From assembly GCA_963966185.1 (NCBI GenBank), contig CAWZYM010000012.1:222501-286500 (forward strand): a stretch of DNA of 64,000 nucleotides, written 5' to 3'. The position numbers and the translations under genes are program-made. The notes under the pieces were generated by a model. It did not search any database. It was not told the DNA's origin and saw nothing but the letters and a program-made list of their open reading frames with translations. Positions 18,127 through 28,930 of this stretch are shown here, piece after piece (position 1 is the first letter of the stretch; each line of letters opens with the position of its first letter). This DNA is from Rhabditoides inermis. Taxonomy: Eukaryota > Nematoda > Chromadorea > Rhabditida > Rhabditidae.

Positions 18127-19285
18127 AACTGCCAAAATGCAGCCTGCATGCAGGGAGAACGTGCGAAATGCAGCCTGCATGCAGGAAGAACTGCCAAATG
18201 CAGCCTGCATGCAGGAAGAACTGCCAAATGCAGCCTGCATGCAGGGAGAACTGCCAAAATGCAGCCTGCATGCAGGAAGAACTGCCAAATGCAGCCTGCA
18301 TGCAGGGAGAACTGCCAAAATGCAGCCTGCATGCAGGAAGAACGTGCGAAATGCAGCCTGCATGCAGGGAGAACTGCCAAAATGCAGCCTGCATGCAGGA
18401 AGAACTGCCAAATGCAGCCTGCATGCAGGGAGAACTGCCAAAATGCAGCCTGCATGCAGGAAGAACTGCCAAATGCAGCCTGCATGCAGGGAGAACTGCC
18501 AAAATGCAGCCTGCATGCAGGAAGAACTGCCAAATGCAGCCTGCATGCAGGGAGAACTGCCAAAATGCAGCCTGCATGCAGGAAGAACTGCCAAATGCAG
18601 CCTGCATGCAGGGAGAACTGCCAAATGCAGCCTGCATGCAGGGAGAACGTGCGAAATGCAGCCTGCATGCAGGAAGAACTGCCAAATGCAGCCTGCATGC
18701 AGGGAGAACTGCCAAAATGCAGCCTGCATGCAGGAAGAACTGCCAAATGCAGCCTGCATGCAGGGAGAACTGCCAAAATGCAGCCTGCATGCAGGAAGAA
18801 CTGCCAAATGCAGCCTGCAAGCAGGGAGAACTGCCAAAATGCAGCCTGCATGCAGGAAGAACTGCCAAATGCAGCCTGCATGCAGGGAGAACTGCCAAAA
18901 TGCAGCCTGCATGCAGGAAGAACGTGCGAAATGCAGCCTGCATGCAGGGAGAACTGCCAAAATGCAGCCTGCATGCAGGAAGAACGTGCGAAATGCAGCC
19001 TGCATGCAGGGAGAACTGCCAAAATGCAGCCTGCATGCAGGAAGAACTGCCAAATGCAGCCTGCATGCAGGAAGAACTGCCAAATGCAGCCTGCATGCAG
19101 GGAGAACGTGCAATATGCATCCTGCATGCAGATATGTTGGACGAATTGCAGCCTGCATGCAGGGGATATGATGCGGTTGCAGCCTGCATGCAGGAAGGTT
19201 GCAGCCTACAATGAGACAACGGGATGCATTCCTCCTGCAAGTAAGATGCACATGTCCTGCAATTGAGATGCATAGGTCCTGCAAG
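18127..19285. repeat. 30/31-bp minisatellite upstream of LINE ORF1 (copy 1)
   Basis: About 35 units alternate between a 31-mer (AACTGCCAAAATGCAG plus CCTGCATGCAGGAAG) and a 30-mer, giving a 61-bp dimer; a variant with AACGTGCG replaces AACTGCC at intervals. Every unit contains the perfect palindrome CCTGCATGCAGG. Beyond 19125 the units become degenerate (spaced TGCAT...CCTGCAA motifs to about 19285). All six reading frames stay open for about 1 kb, purely from the periodicity. Its place just before ORF1 suggests a monomer-type 5' UTR. Confidence 0.5.
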
Positions 19286-19429
19286 TGATCCGGAAATGGG
19301 CGTGGCTTCAGTTTTGTGCAAATGTTCATTCATATTTAAGTGTTTTGTTTTGTTTTGTCATGATTTTTAGTTATTGATGTTATCATTATTCATTATTGTT
19401 TCCAAAGAAATAAAAGTTGTTCAGCCAAC

Positions 19430-19758
19430 ATGGGTAGACCCAAAGTGGGGCCAAGGAGAAAGGGGCGGGCAAGAACCTCTGATCTAAAACGAGGTAAGCA
19501 GATATTGATTTTTTTTCTTGATATTTGTATGTTTGTATAGTCATGTTTGTGTATAGTCCTGGTCACTCTTCATCGAGCCGTGACGGATAGTTGCGGTGAG
19601 CGAGTGACGGCGACTGAGTTCCAGCGAGAAGATGCAGACGATGCAGACGATTTCATGGACTACAATTGTGGTGAGTTCAACTTGTTTGCGCTACAGTACA
19701 AGAACTTGAAACAGCCTAATTTGAAAATGTGTCGTTTTCAGAAAAACTGCATCGTTGA
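19430..19758 (+). CDS. Putative small spliced gene with an AT-hook-like N-terminus (copy 1)
   Basis: Exon 19430-19493 starts MGRPKVGPRRKGRARTSDLK, with GRP-K and RRKGRAR resembling AT-hook or nuclear basic motifs. It ends at a good donor (GAG|GTAAGC). Exon 19557-19670 (acceptor GTATAG) continues in frame through EFQREDADDADDFMDYN to a donor TTGTG|GTGAGT. A third exon from 19742 (acceptor TTTTCAG) gives a stop after five residues at 19758, for a product of about 64 residues. A nearer acceptor at about 19695 would also stop quickly. The basic N-terminus, acidic middle and matched splice phases support a real gene or the N-terminus of a degraded transposase. It lies head to head with the LINE 5' region. 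Confidence 0.5.
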
Positions 19759-19794
19759 GACAAACACTCCACCAACTTCGACTACTTCAACTTT

Positions 19795-21934
19795 ACTGCA
19801 CCAGCGCCTTCTGGAAGTAGCTTCCCACAATCCTCGAGAAGCGATTTTTGCTTTTTTGAGTTTTCATAGTTATGTTATAACGTGGTGTCAAAACACACCA
19901 CTGCACCAGCGCCTTCTGGGAGTAGCTTCCCACTCTCCTACTTTGAGTTTTCATAATTATGTTATAACGTGGTGTCAAAACACACCACTGCACCAGCGCC
20001 TTCTGGGAGTAGCTTCCCACTCTCCTACTTTGAGTTTTCATAATTTTGTTATAACGTGGTGTCAAAACACACCACTGCACCAGCGCCTTCTGAAGGTAGC
20101 TTCCCACAATCCGCGAAAAGCGATTTCTGCTACTTTGAGTTTTCATAATTATGTTATAACGTGGGGTCAATCACACCACTGCACCAGCGCCTTCTGAAGG
20201 TAGCTTCCCACAATCCGCGAAAAGCGATTTCTGCTACTTTGAGTTTTCATAATTATGTTATAACGTGGGGTCAATCACACCACTGCACCAGCGCCTTCTG
20301 AAGGTAGCTTCCCACAATCCGCGAGAAGCGATTTCTCCTACTTTGAGTTTTCATAATTATGTTATAACGTGGTGTCAAAACACACCACTGCACCAGCGCC
20401 TTCTGGGAGTAGCTTCCCACAATCCGCGAGAAGCGATTTCTCCTACTTTGAGTTTTCATATTTATGTTATAACGTGGTGTTAAAGTACACCACTGCACCA
20501 GCGCCTTCTGGGAGTAGCTTCCCACAATCCGCGAGAAGCGATTTCTCCTACTTTGAGTTTTCATAATTATGTTATAACGTGGTGTCAAAACACACCACTG
20601 CACCAGCGCCTTCTGAAAGTAGCTTCCCACAATCCGCGAGAAGCGATTTCTCCTACTTTGAGTTTTCATATTTATGTTATAACGTGGTTTCAAAACACAC
20701 CACTGCACCAGCGCCTTCTGGGAGTAGCTTCCCACAATCCGCGAGAAGCGATTTCTGCTACTTTGATTTTTCATAATTATGTTATAACGTGGTGTCAAAG
20801 CACACCACTTCACTAGCGCCTTCTGGGAGTAGCTTCCCACAATCCGCGAGAAGCGATTTCTGCTACTTTGAGTTTTCATAATTATGTTATAACGTGGTGT
20901 CAAAGCACACCACTTCACTAGCGCCTTCTGGGAGTAGCTTCCCACAATCCGCGAGAAGCGATTTCTGCTACTTTGAGTTTTCATAATTATGTTATAACGT
21001 GGTGTCAAAACACACCACTGCACCAGCGCCTTCTGGAAGTAGCTTCCCACAATCCGCGAGAAGCGATTTCTGCTACTTTGATTTTTCATAATTATGTTAT
21101 AACGTGGTGTCAAAACACACCACTGCACCAGCGCCTTCTGGAAGTAGCTTCCCACAATCCGCGAGAAGCGATTTCTGCTACTTTGATTTTTCATAATTAT
21201 GTTATAACGTGGTGTCAAAACACACCACTGCACCAGCGCCTTCTGGAAGTAGCTTCCCACAATCCGCGTGAAGCGATTTCTGCTACTTTGAGTTTTCATA
21301 ATTTTGTTATAACGTGGTGTCAAAACACACCACTGCACCAGCGCCTTCTGGGAGTAGCTTCCCACAATCCGCGTGAAGCGATTTCTGCTACTTTGAGTTT
21401 TCATAATTTTGTTATAACGTGGTGTCAAAACACACCACTGCACCAGCGCCTTCTGGAAGTAGCTTCCCACAATCCGCGAGAAGCGATTTCTCCTTCTTTG
21501 AGATTTCATAATTATGTTATAACGTGGTGTTAAAGTACACCACTGCACCAGCGCCTTTTGGGAGTAGCTTCCCACAATCCGCGAGAAGCGATTTTTTTTT
21601 GGAGTTTTCATAATTATGTTATAACGTGGTGTCAAAACACACCACTGCACCAGCGCCTTCTGGAAGTAGCTTCCCACAATCCGCGAGAAGCGATTTTTTT
21701 TTGAGTTTTCATATTTATGTTATAACGTGGTTTCAAAACACACCACTGCACCAGCGCCTTCTGGGAGTAGCTTCCCACAATCCGCGAGAAGCGATTTCTG
21801 CTACTTTGATTTTTCATAATTATGTTATAACGTGGTGTCAAAGCACACCACTGCACCAGCGCCTTCTGGGAGTAGCTTCCCACAATCCGCGAGAAGCGAT
21901 TTCTGCTACTTTGAGTTTTCATAATTATGTTATA
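19795..21934. repeat. 105-bp satellite, block 1 (about 20 monomers)
   Basis: The monomer includes CACCAGCGCCTTCTGG, AGTAGCTTCCCACAATCCGC, GAGAAGCGATTTCT, TTTGAGTTTTCATAAT and TATAACGTGGTGTCAAAAC. The length of 105 bp (35 codons) keeps one or more frames open on both strands. The first units carry a 24-bp deletion (near 19930 and 20020). Monomers vary at a handful of sites (GGGAG/GGAAG, CTCCTAC/CTGCTAC, AATTAT/AATTTT). Confidence 0.5.
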
Positions 21935-22120
21935 AGTGGCATAAGGTAGATCGGAAATGAGAGAGGAATCAGGCATAGACTTATCAAGAAATGTTTCAGT
22001 GATTACAAGAATATCAGGGCGGTTTAGAGATAAATATACATGAAGGTCTGGTAATTTGTTTTTGATGGAGCGGGCATTAAAACATACAAAGAACAATGTG
22101 GTGGTGGGTGTGTGTGGCAC
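21935..22120 (-). pseudogene. LINE ORF2 fragment at the duplication junction
   Basis: Only the first about 60 codons of the endonuclease domain (MPHTPTTTLFFVCFNARSIK onwards) are present. Beyond 21935 the frame runs into satellite sequence. It cannot encode a working endonuclease. Confidence 0.5.
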
Positions 22121-22997
22121 TAGTGGAAAACCTGGTCGGACTGCTGCTCACCCTGCATCTGCACATCTCCCCCGCCAGTCTCCATGGGAGAAGGGGTCGG
22201 CTGGGAAGAGGCAGTGGGCACGGCAGGCAACGGAGGGAAGGCAGACACGCTGGCAGACGAGAACGACGGGAGACGACGAAGGCGGCGACAAAGGGGCGGG
22301 GCGTGAGCGGGGGGTGAGCAGTACCAGACTGACCGGGGCGCGGAAGGGTGGCGCGGAGAGAAGGAATGTCGTTCCGGAGAACAACCTGACCAGCGTACAC
22401 GACGTAGTCCTGCTTGGTCCTCTCCCTCGTCTCCTTGCACTTCTTGCGGAGCTCTCGGTCTCGCTTCAGCTGCTCATCCGGAAGAGACTCCCGGATGAAG
22501 ATACCGCGAACCTTGTCACGGTTCTTCTGGTACGCCGAGACGAACGCGGACGCTCCGCGCGAGCTGCTGAACACCACCTTGGTGGTGCGAGTCTGGCCGG
22601 TTCCCATGCGGTAGACGTCGAGCACCCTGTACTCCACTCCGAGAATGTTGGCGATGGTCGTCACCCTGTGGTGGTCATCGCTCACGCGGTCCTGCGGCTG
22701 CTCGAACCTAGACTCGTGCAACCCGAGAACCACAGCACAGTGAGAACGGTTGTTCTCGTTGACCTCCTCTCTCGCAATCGCCCGCGCGGTATCACGATCG
22801 ATGCCAGGGGCTGCGAGACGAGAGAGAACAAGGGAACACGTCTGAAGAACACGGCGCGCGTACAGGGGAATGTCATCCTTGTCGATCATAGAGTCAATGG
22901 CACAACGGAGATTCTCCACCTCAGATCGGTCCTCCACATCAGGAGACGTGAGGGCCCGCTTTGGCGGAGGGTGGGGCACGACGACAGGGGGAGACAT
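22077..22997 (-). CDS. LINE ORF1 protein, RRM-like (copy 2)
   Basis: Second copy of 17110-18030 with an identical 306-residue product as far as I can compare. It keeps its leader and minisatellite but has no functional ORF2 downstream, so it could only supply ORF1 protein in trans. Confidence 0.5.
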   Translation of the reverse strand: MSPPVVVPHPPPKRALTSPDVEDRSEVENLRCAIDSMIDKDDIPLYARRVLQTCSLVLSRLAAPGIDRDTARAIAREEVNENNRSHCAVVLGLHESRFEQPQDRVSDDHHRVTTIANILGVEYRVLDVYRMGTGQTRTTKVVFSSSRGASAFVSAYQKNRDKVRGIFIRESLPDEQLKRDRELRKKCKETRERTKQDYVVYAGQVVLRNDIPSLRATLPRPGQSGTAHPPLTPRPFVAAFVVSRRSRLPACLPSLRCLPCPLPLPSRPLLPWRLAGEMCRCRVSSSPTRFSTSATHTHHHIVLCMF

Positions 22998-23093
22998 AGG
23001 AACAGAAGGTCAAAGAAGAGAGGCGCGCGAAAAAATAGAGAAAAATCACCACCCAGAACGGGTCAGAGGGCGCGAGTGGTCAGAGGGCGCAAG

Positions 23094-24252
23094 AACTGCC
23101 AAAATGCAGCCTGCATGCAGGGAGAACGTGCGAAATGCAGCCTGCATGCAGGAAGAACTGCCAAATGCAGCCTGCATGCAGGAAGAACTGCCAAATGCAG
23201 CCTGCATGCAGGGAGAACTGCCAAAATGCAGCCTGCATGCAGGAAGAACTGCCAAATGCAGCCTGCATGCAGGGAGAACTGCCAAAATGCAGCCTGCATG
23301 CAGGAAGAACGTGCGAAATGCAGCCTGCATGCAGGGAGAACTGCCAAAATGCAGCCTGCATGCAGGAAGAACTGCCAAATGCAGCCTGCATGCAGGGAGA
23401 ACTGCCAAAATGCAGCCTGCATGCAGGAAGAACTGCCAAATGCAGCCTGCATGCAGGGAGAACTGCCAAAATGCAGCCTGCATGCAGGAAGAACTGCCAA
23501 ATGCAGCCTGCATGCAGGGAGAACTGCCAAAATGCAGCCTGCATGCAGGAAGAACTGCCAAATGCAGCCTGCATGCAGGGAGAACTGCCAAATGCAGCCT
23601 GCATGCAGGGAGAACGTGCGAAATGCAGCCTGCATGCAGGAAGAACTGCCAAATGCAGCCTGCATGCAGGGAGAACTGCCAAAATGCAGCCTGCATGCAG
23701 GAAGAACTGCCAAATGCAGCCTGCATGCAGGGAGAACTGCCAAAATGCAGCCTGCATGCAGGAAGAACTGCCAAATGCAGCCTGCAAGCAGGGAGAACTG
23801 CCAAAATGCAGCCTGCATGCAGGAAGAACTGCCAAATGCAGCCTGCATGCAGGGAGAACTGCCAAAATGCAGCCTGCATGCAGGAAGAACGTGCGAAATG
23901 CAGCCTGCATGCAGGGAGAACTGCCAAAATGCAGCCTGCATGCAGGAAGAACGTGCGAAATGCAGCCTGCATGCAGGGAGAACTGCCAAAATGCAGCCTG
24001 CATGCAGGAAGAACTGCCAAATGCAGCCTGCATGCAGGAAGAACTGCCAAATGCAGCCTGCATGCAGGGAGAACGTGCAATATGCATCCTGCATGCAGAT
24101 ATGTTGGACGAATTGCAGCCTGCATGCAGGGGATATGATGCGGTTGCAGCCTGCATGCAGGAAGGTTGCAGCCTACAATGAGACAACGGGATGCATTCCT
24201 CCTGCAAGTAAGATGCACATGTCCTGCAATTGAGATGCATAGGTCCTGCAAG
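23094..24252. repeat. 30/31-bp minisatellite upstream of LINE ORF1 (copy 2)
   Basis: Copy of 18127-19285 at +4967 with the same order of unit variants, including the rare GCAAGCAG-containing unit (about 23786). The variant order was therefore copied as a block and not re-amplified. Confidence 0.5.
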
Positions 24253-24396
24253 TGATCCGGAAATGGGCGTGGCTTCAGTTTTGTGCAAATGTTCATTCAT
24301 ATTTAAGTGTTTTGTTTTGTTTTGTCATGATTTTTAGTTATTGATGTTATCATTATTCATTATTGTTTCCAAAGAAATAAAAGTTGTTCAGCCAAC

Positions 24397-24725
24397 ATGG
24401 GTAGACCCAAAGTGGGGCCAAGGAGAAAGGGGCGGGCAAGAACCTCTGATCTAAAACGAGGTAAGCAGATATTGATTTTTTTTCTTGATATTTGTATGTT
24501 TGTATAGTCATGTTTGTGTATAGTCCTGGTCACTCTTCATCGAGCCGTGACGGATAGTTGCGGTGAGCGAGTGACGGCGACTGAGTTCCAGCGAGAAGAT
24601 GCAGACGATGCAGACGATTTCATGGACTACAATTGTGGTGAGTTCAACTTGTTTGCGCTACAGTACAAGAACTTGAAACAGCCTAATTTGAAAATGTGTC
24701 GTTTTCAGAAAAACTGCATCGTTGA
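24397..24725 (+). CDS. Putative small spliced gene with an AT-hook-like N-terminus (copy 2)
   Basis: Duplicate of 19430-19758 at +4967, with the same exons (24397-24460, 24524-24637, from 24709) and splice sites intact. Its 3' end runs directly into the next 105-bp satellite block. Confidence 0.5.
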
Positions 24726-24761
24726 GACAAACACTCCACCAACTTCGACTACTTCAACTTT

Positions 24762-27700
24762 ACTGCACCAGCGCCTTCTGGAAGTAGCTTCCCACAATCC
24801 TCGAGAAGCGATTTTTGCTTTTTTGAGTTTTCATAGTTATGTTATAACGTGGTGTCAAAACACACCACTGCACCAGCGCCTTCTGGGAGTAGCTTCCCAC
24901 TCTCCTACTTTGAGTTTTCATAATTATGTTATAACGTGGTGTCAAAACACACCACTGCACCAGCGCCTTCTGGGAGTAGCTTCCCACTCTCCTACTTTGA
25001 GTTTTCATAATTTTGTTATAACGTGGTGTCAAAACACACCACTGCACCAGCGCCTTCTGAAGGTAGCTTCCCACAATCCGCGAAAAGCGATTTCTGCTAC
25101 TTTGAGTTTTCATAATTATGTTATAACGTGGGGTCAATCACACCACTGCACCAGCGCCTTCTGAAGGTAGCTTCCCACAATCCGCGAAAAGCGATTTCTG
25201 CTACTTTGAGTTTTCATAATTATGTTATAACGTGGGGTCAATCACACCACTGCACCAGCGCCTTCTGAAGGTAGCTTCCCACAATCCGCGAGAAGCGATT
25301 TCTCCTACTTTGAGTTTTCATAATTATGTTATAACGTGGTGTCAAAACACACCACTGCACCAGCGCCTTCTGGGAGTAGCTTCCCACAATCCGCGAGAAG
25401 CGATTTCTCCTACTTTGAGTTTTCATATTTATGTTATAACGTGGTGTTAAAGTACACCACTGCACCAGCGCCTTCTGGGAGTAGCTTCCCACAATCCGCG
25501 AGAAGCGATTTCTCCTACTTTGAGTTTTCATAATTATGTTATAACGTGGTGTCAAAACACACCACTGCACCAGCGCCTTCTGAAAGTAGCTTCCCACAAT
25601 CCGCGAGAAGCGATTTCTCCTACTTTGAGTTTTCATATTTATGTTATAACGTGGTTTCAAAACACACCACTGCACCAGCGCCTTCTGGGAGTAGCTTCCC
25701 ACAATCCGCGAGAAGCGATTTCTGCTACTTTGATTTTTCATAATTATGTTATAACGTGGTGTCAAAGCACACCACTTCACTAGCGCCTTCTGGGAGTAGC
25801 TTCCCACAATCCGCGAGAAGCGATTTCTGCTACTTTGAGTTTTCATAATTATGTTATAACGTGGTGTCAAAGCACACCACTTCACTAGCGCCTTCTGGGA
25901 GTAGCTTCCCACAATCCGCGAGAAGCGATTTCTGCTACTTTGAGTTTTCATAATTATGTTATAACGTGGTGTCAAAGCACACCACTGCACCAGCGCCTTC
26001 TGGAAGTAGCTTCCCACAATCCGCGAGAAGCGATTTCTGCTACTTTGATTTTTCATGATTATGTTATAACGTGGTGTCAAAACACACCACTGCACCAGCG
26101 CCTTCTGGAAGTAGCTTCCCACAATCCGCGAGAAGCGATTTCTGCTACTTTGATTTTTCATAATTATGTTATAACGTGGTGTCAAAACACACCACTGCAC
26201 CAGCGCCTTCTGGAAGTAGCTTCCCACAATCCGCGTGAAGCGATTTCTGCTACTTTGAGTTTTCATAATTTTGTTATAACGTGGTGTCAAAACACACCAC
26301 TGCACCAGCGCCTTCTGGGAGTAGCTTCCCACAATCCGCGTGAAGCGATTTCTGCTACTTTGAGTTTTCATAATTTTGTTATAACGTGGTGTCAAAACAC
26401 ACCACTGCACCAGCGCCTTCTGGAAGTAGCTTCCCACAATCCGCGAGAAGCGATTTCTCCTTCTTTGAGATTTCATAATTATGTTATAACGTGGTGTTAA
26501 AGTACACCACTGCACCAGCGCCTTTTGGGAGTAGCTTCCCACAATCCGCGAGAAGCGATTTTTTTTTGGAGTTTTCATAATTATGTTATAACGTGGTGTC
26601 AAAACACACCACTGCACCAGCGCCTTCTGGAAGTAGCTTCCCACAATCCGCGAGAAGCGATTTTTTTTTGAGTTTTCATATTTATGTTATAACGTGGTTT
26701 CAAAACACACCACTGCACCAGCGCCTTCTGGGAGTAGCTTCCCACAATCCGCGAGAAGCGATTTCTGCTACTTTGATTTTTCATAATTATGTTATAACGT
26801 GGTGTCAAAGCACACCACTGCACCAGCGCCTTCTGGGAGTAGCTTCCCACAATCCGCGAGAAGCGATTTCTGCTACTTTGAGTTTTCATAATTATGTTAT
26901 AACGTGGTGTCAAAACACACCACTGCACCAGCGCCTTCTGGAAGTAGCTTCCCACAATCCGCGAGAAGCGATTTCTGCTACTTTGAGTTTTCATAATTAT
27001 GTTATAACGTGGTGTCAAAGCACACCACTTCACTAGCGCCTTCTGGGAGTAGCTTCCCACAATCCGCGAGAAGCGATTTCTGCTACTTTGAGTTTTCATA
27101 ATTATGTTATAACGTGGTGTCAAAACACACCACTGCACCAGCGCCTTCTGGAAGTAGCTTCCCATAATCCGCGAGAAGCGATTTCTGCTACTTTGAGTTT
27201 TCATAATTATGTTATAACGTGGTGTCAAAACACACCACTGCACCAGCGCCTTCTGGGAGTAGCTTCCCACAATCCGCGAGAAGCGATTTCTCCTACTTTG
27301 AGTTTTCATAATTTTGTTATAACGTGGTTTCAAAACACACCACTGCACCAGCGCCTTCTGGGAGTAGCTTCCCACAATCCGCGAGAAGCGATTTCTCCTA
27401 CTTTGAGTTTTCATAATTATGTTATAACGTGGTTTCAAAACACACCACTGCACCAGCGCCTTCTGGGAGTAGCTTCCCACAATCAGCGAGAAGCGATTTT
27501 TGCTTTTTTTGAGTTTTCATATTTATGTTATAACGTGGTTTCAAAACACACCACTGCACCAGCGCCTTCTGGGAGTAGCTTCCCACAATCCGCGAGAAGC
27601 GATTTCTCCTACTTTGAGTTTTCATAATTATGTCATAACGTGGTGTCAAAACACACCACTGCACCAGCGCCTTCTGGAAGTAGCTTCCCACAATCCGCGA

Positions 27701-28379
27701 GAAGCGATTTTTGCTTTTTTGAGTTTTCATATTTATGTTATAACGTGGTTTCGAAACACACCACTGCACCAGCGCCTTCTGGGAGTAGCTTCCCACAATC
27801 CGCGAGAAGCGATTTCTCCTACTTTGAGTTTTCATATTTATGTCATAACGTGGTGTCAAAACACACCACTGCACCAGCGCCTTCTGGAAGTAGCTTCCCA
27901 CAATCCGCGAGAAGCGATTTTTGATTTTTTTGAGTTTTCATATTTATGTTATAACGTGGTTTCGAAACACACCACTGCACCAACGCCTTCTGGAAGTAGC
28001 TTCCCACAATCCGCGAGAAGCGATTTCTGCTACTTTGAGTTTTCATAATTTTGTTAAAACGTGGTGTCAAAACACACCACTGCACCAGCGCCTTCTGGAA
28101 GTAGCTTCCCACAATCCGCGAGAAGCGATTTCTGCTACTTTGAGTTTTCATAATTTTGTTAATACGTGGTGTCAAAACACACCACTGCACCAGCGCCTTC
28201 TGGAAGTAGCTTCCCACAATCCGCGAGAAGCGATTTCTGCTACTTTGAGTTTTCATAATTATGTTAAAACGTGGTGTCAAAACACACCACTGCACCAGCG
28301 CCTTCTGGAAGTAGCTTCCCACAATCCGCGAGAAGCGATTTCTGCTACTTTGAGTTTTCATAATTTTGTTATAACGTGG
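24762..28379. repeat. 105-bp satellite, block 2
   Basis: About 34 monomers. The first part is the duplicate of block 1; the rest (26902-28379) is further array ending at the first 551-bp element. Variants such as TTTTTGCTTTTTTG replace TTTCTCCTACTTTG in some units. Confidence 0.5.
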
Positions 28380-28930
28380 TAGGGACCACAATGAGATTTT
28401 CAAATAATTGGAAATGGTATAGCAATGAGTTTAAAAATGTGGTTTATTTAAAGCTGATTTCAAAAATATATAATGATTGTAGGGTTCATCGTTCACATTG
28501 TGCTCTAATTCCGCACGGCGCCGCGCACCCGAGCGCGCGCTTACATAGGGAAAGTGTGACAGAGGGCGGCTAGATCAAAGCACTGATGACGTCATCGATA
28601 GTTAAATAATGAACATACTCGTTTATAATAGTATCACTAGGTTTTGTTTGACTGTAATCGATAAGTACTCGATGAAACACGTCTCTTATATTAGCAATTT
28701 TCATTACTCACTTTGAGCGATGGCGGCTAGATCAAAGAAATATGACGTCATCGTATCACTTTTCACCGATTCTCACTATTTTACAGGGTAAATGATCCCA
28801 TAAAAAATATACCGTTAGAACCAGCGCGAAATGGTGAATCGTTCTATGCTAATTAGAGCACGTCATGTGTCCAGTGAGAAAATGTTACATGATTTCGCCG
28901 GGCTCTCTGCAACTCACGTTGTGGTTCCTA
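28380..28930. mobile_element. 551-bp TIR element inserted in the satellite, copy 1
   Basis: Termini TAGGGACCACAATGAG and CTCACGTTGTGGTTCCTA are imperfect inverted repeats. The 9-bp sequence ATAACGTGG occurs on both sides (28371-28379 and 28931-28939) and once per satellite monomer at an empty site, so it is a target-site duplication. No ORF above 65 codons; hence a non-autonomous DNA transposon. A 9-bp duplication is typical of Mutator-like elements and also found in Merlin and a few others; hAT (8 bp) is less likely. Confidence 0.5.

Larger units (their letters stand above)
16968..21934. repeat. 4967-bp tandem duplication, unit 1
   Basis: Contains the first part of LINE ORF2, ORF1, the minisatellite, the putative small gene at 19430 and about 20 satellite monomers. 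Every feature recurs at +4967. The sequences of the two units are almost identical. Confidence 0.5.
21935..26901. repeat. 4967-bp tandem duplication, unit 2
   Basis: Starts where satellite sequence (...ATGTTATAA) is joined abruptly to LINE ORF2 sequence (GTGGCATAAGGTAG). The same ORF2 sequence at 16969 reads GTGGCATGAGGTAG. A few further substitutions are visible in the satellite part (for example near 25977 and 26056). The end merges into the continuing satellite array, so the right border cannot be fixed exactly. Confidence 0.5.

Noticed and set aside
18127..19285. CRISPR-like array of about 30-bp repeats
   Set aside because: There are no unique spacers between repeats; the units are contiguous, and the context is a eukaryotic LINE.
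17089..19333. Several frames of 340-725 codons on both strands through the minisatellite
   Set aside because: All six frames are open because of the 30/31-bp periodicity; the amino acid repeats differ by frame and carry no sign of selection.
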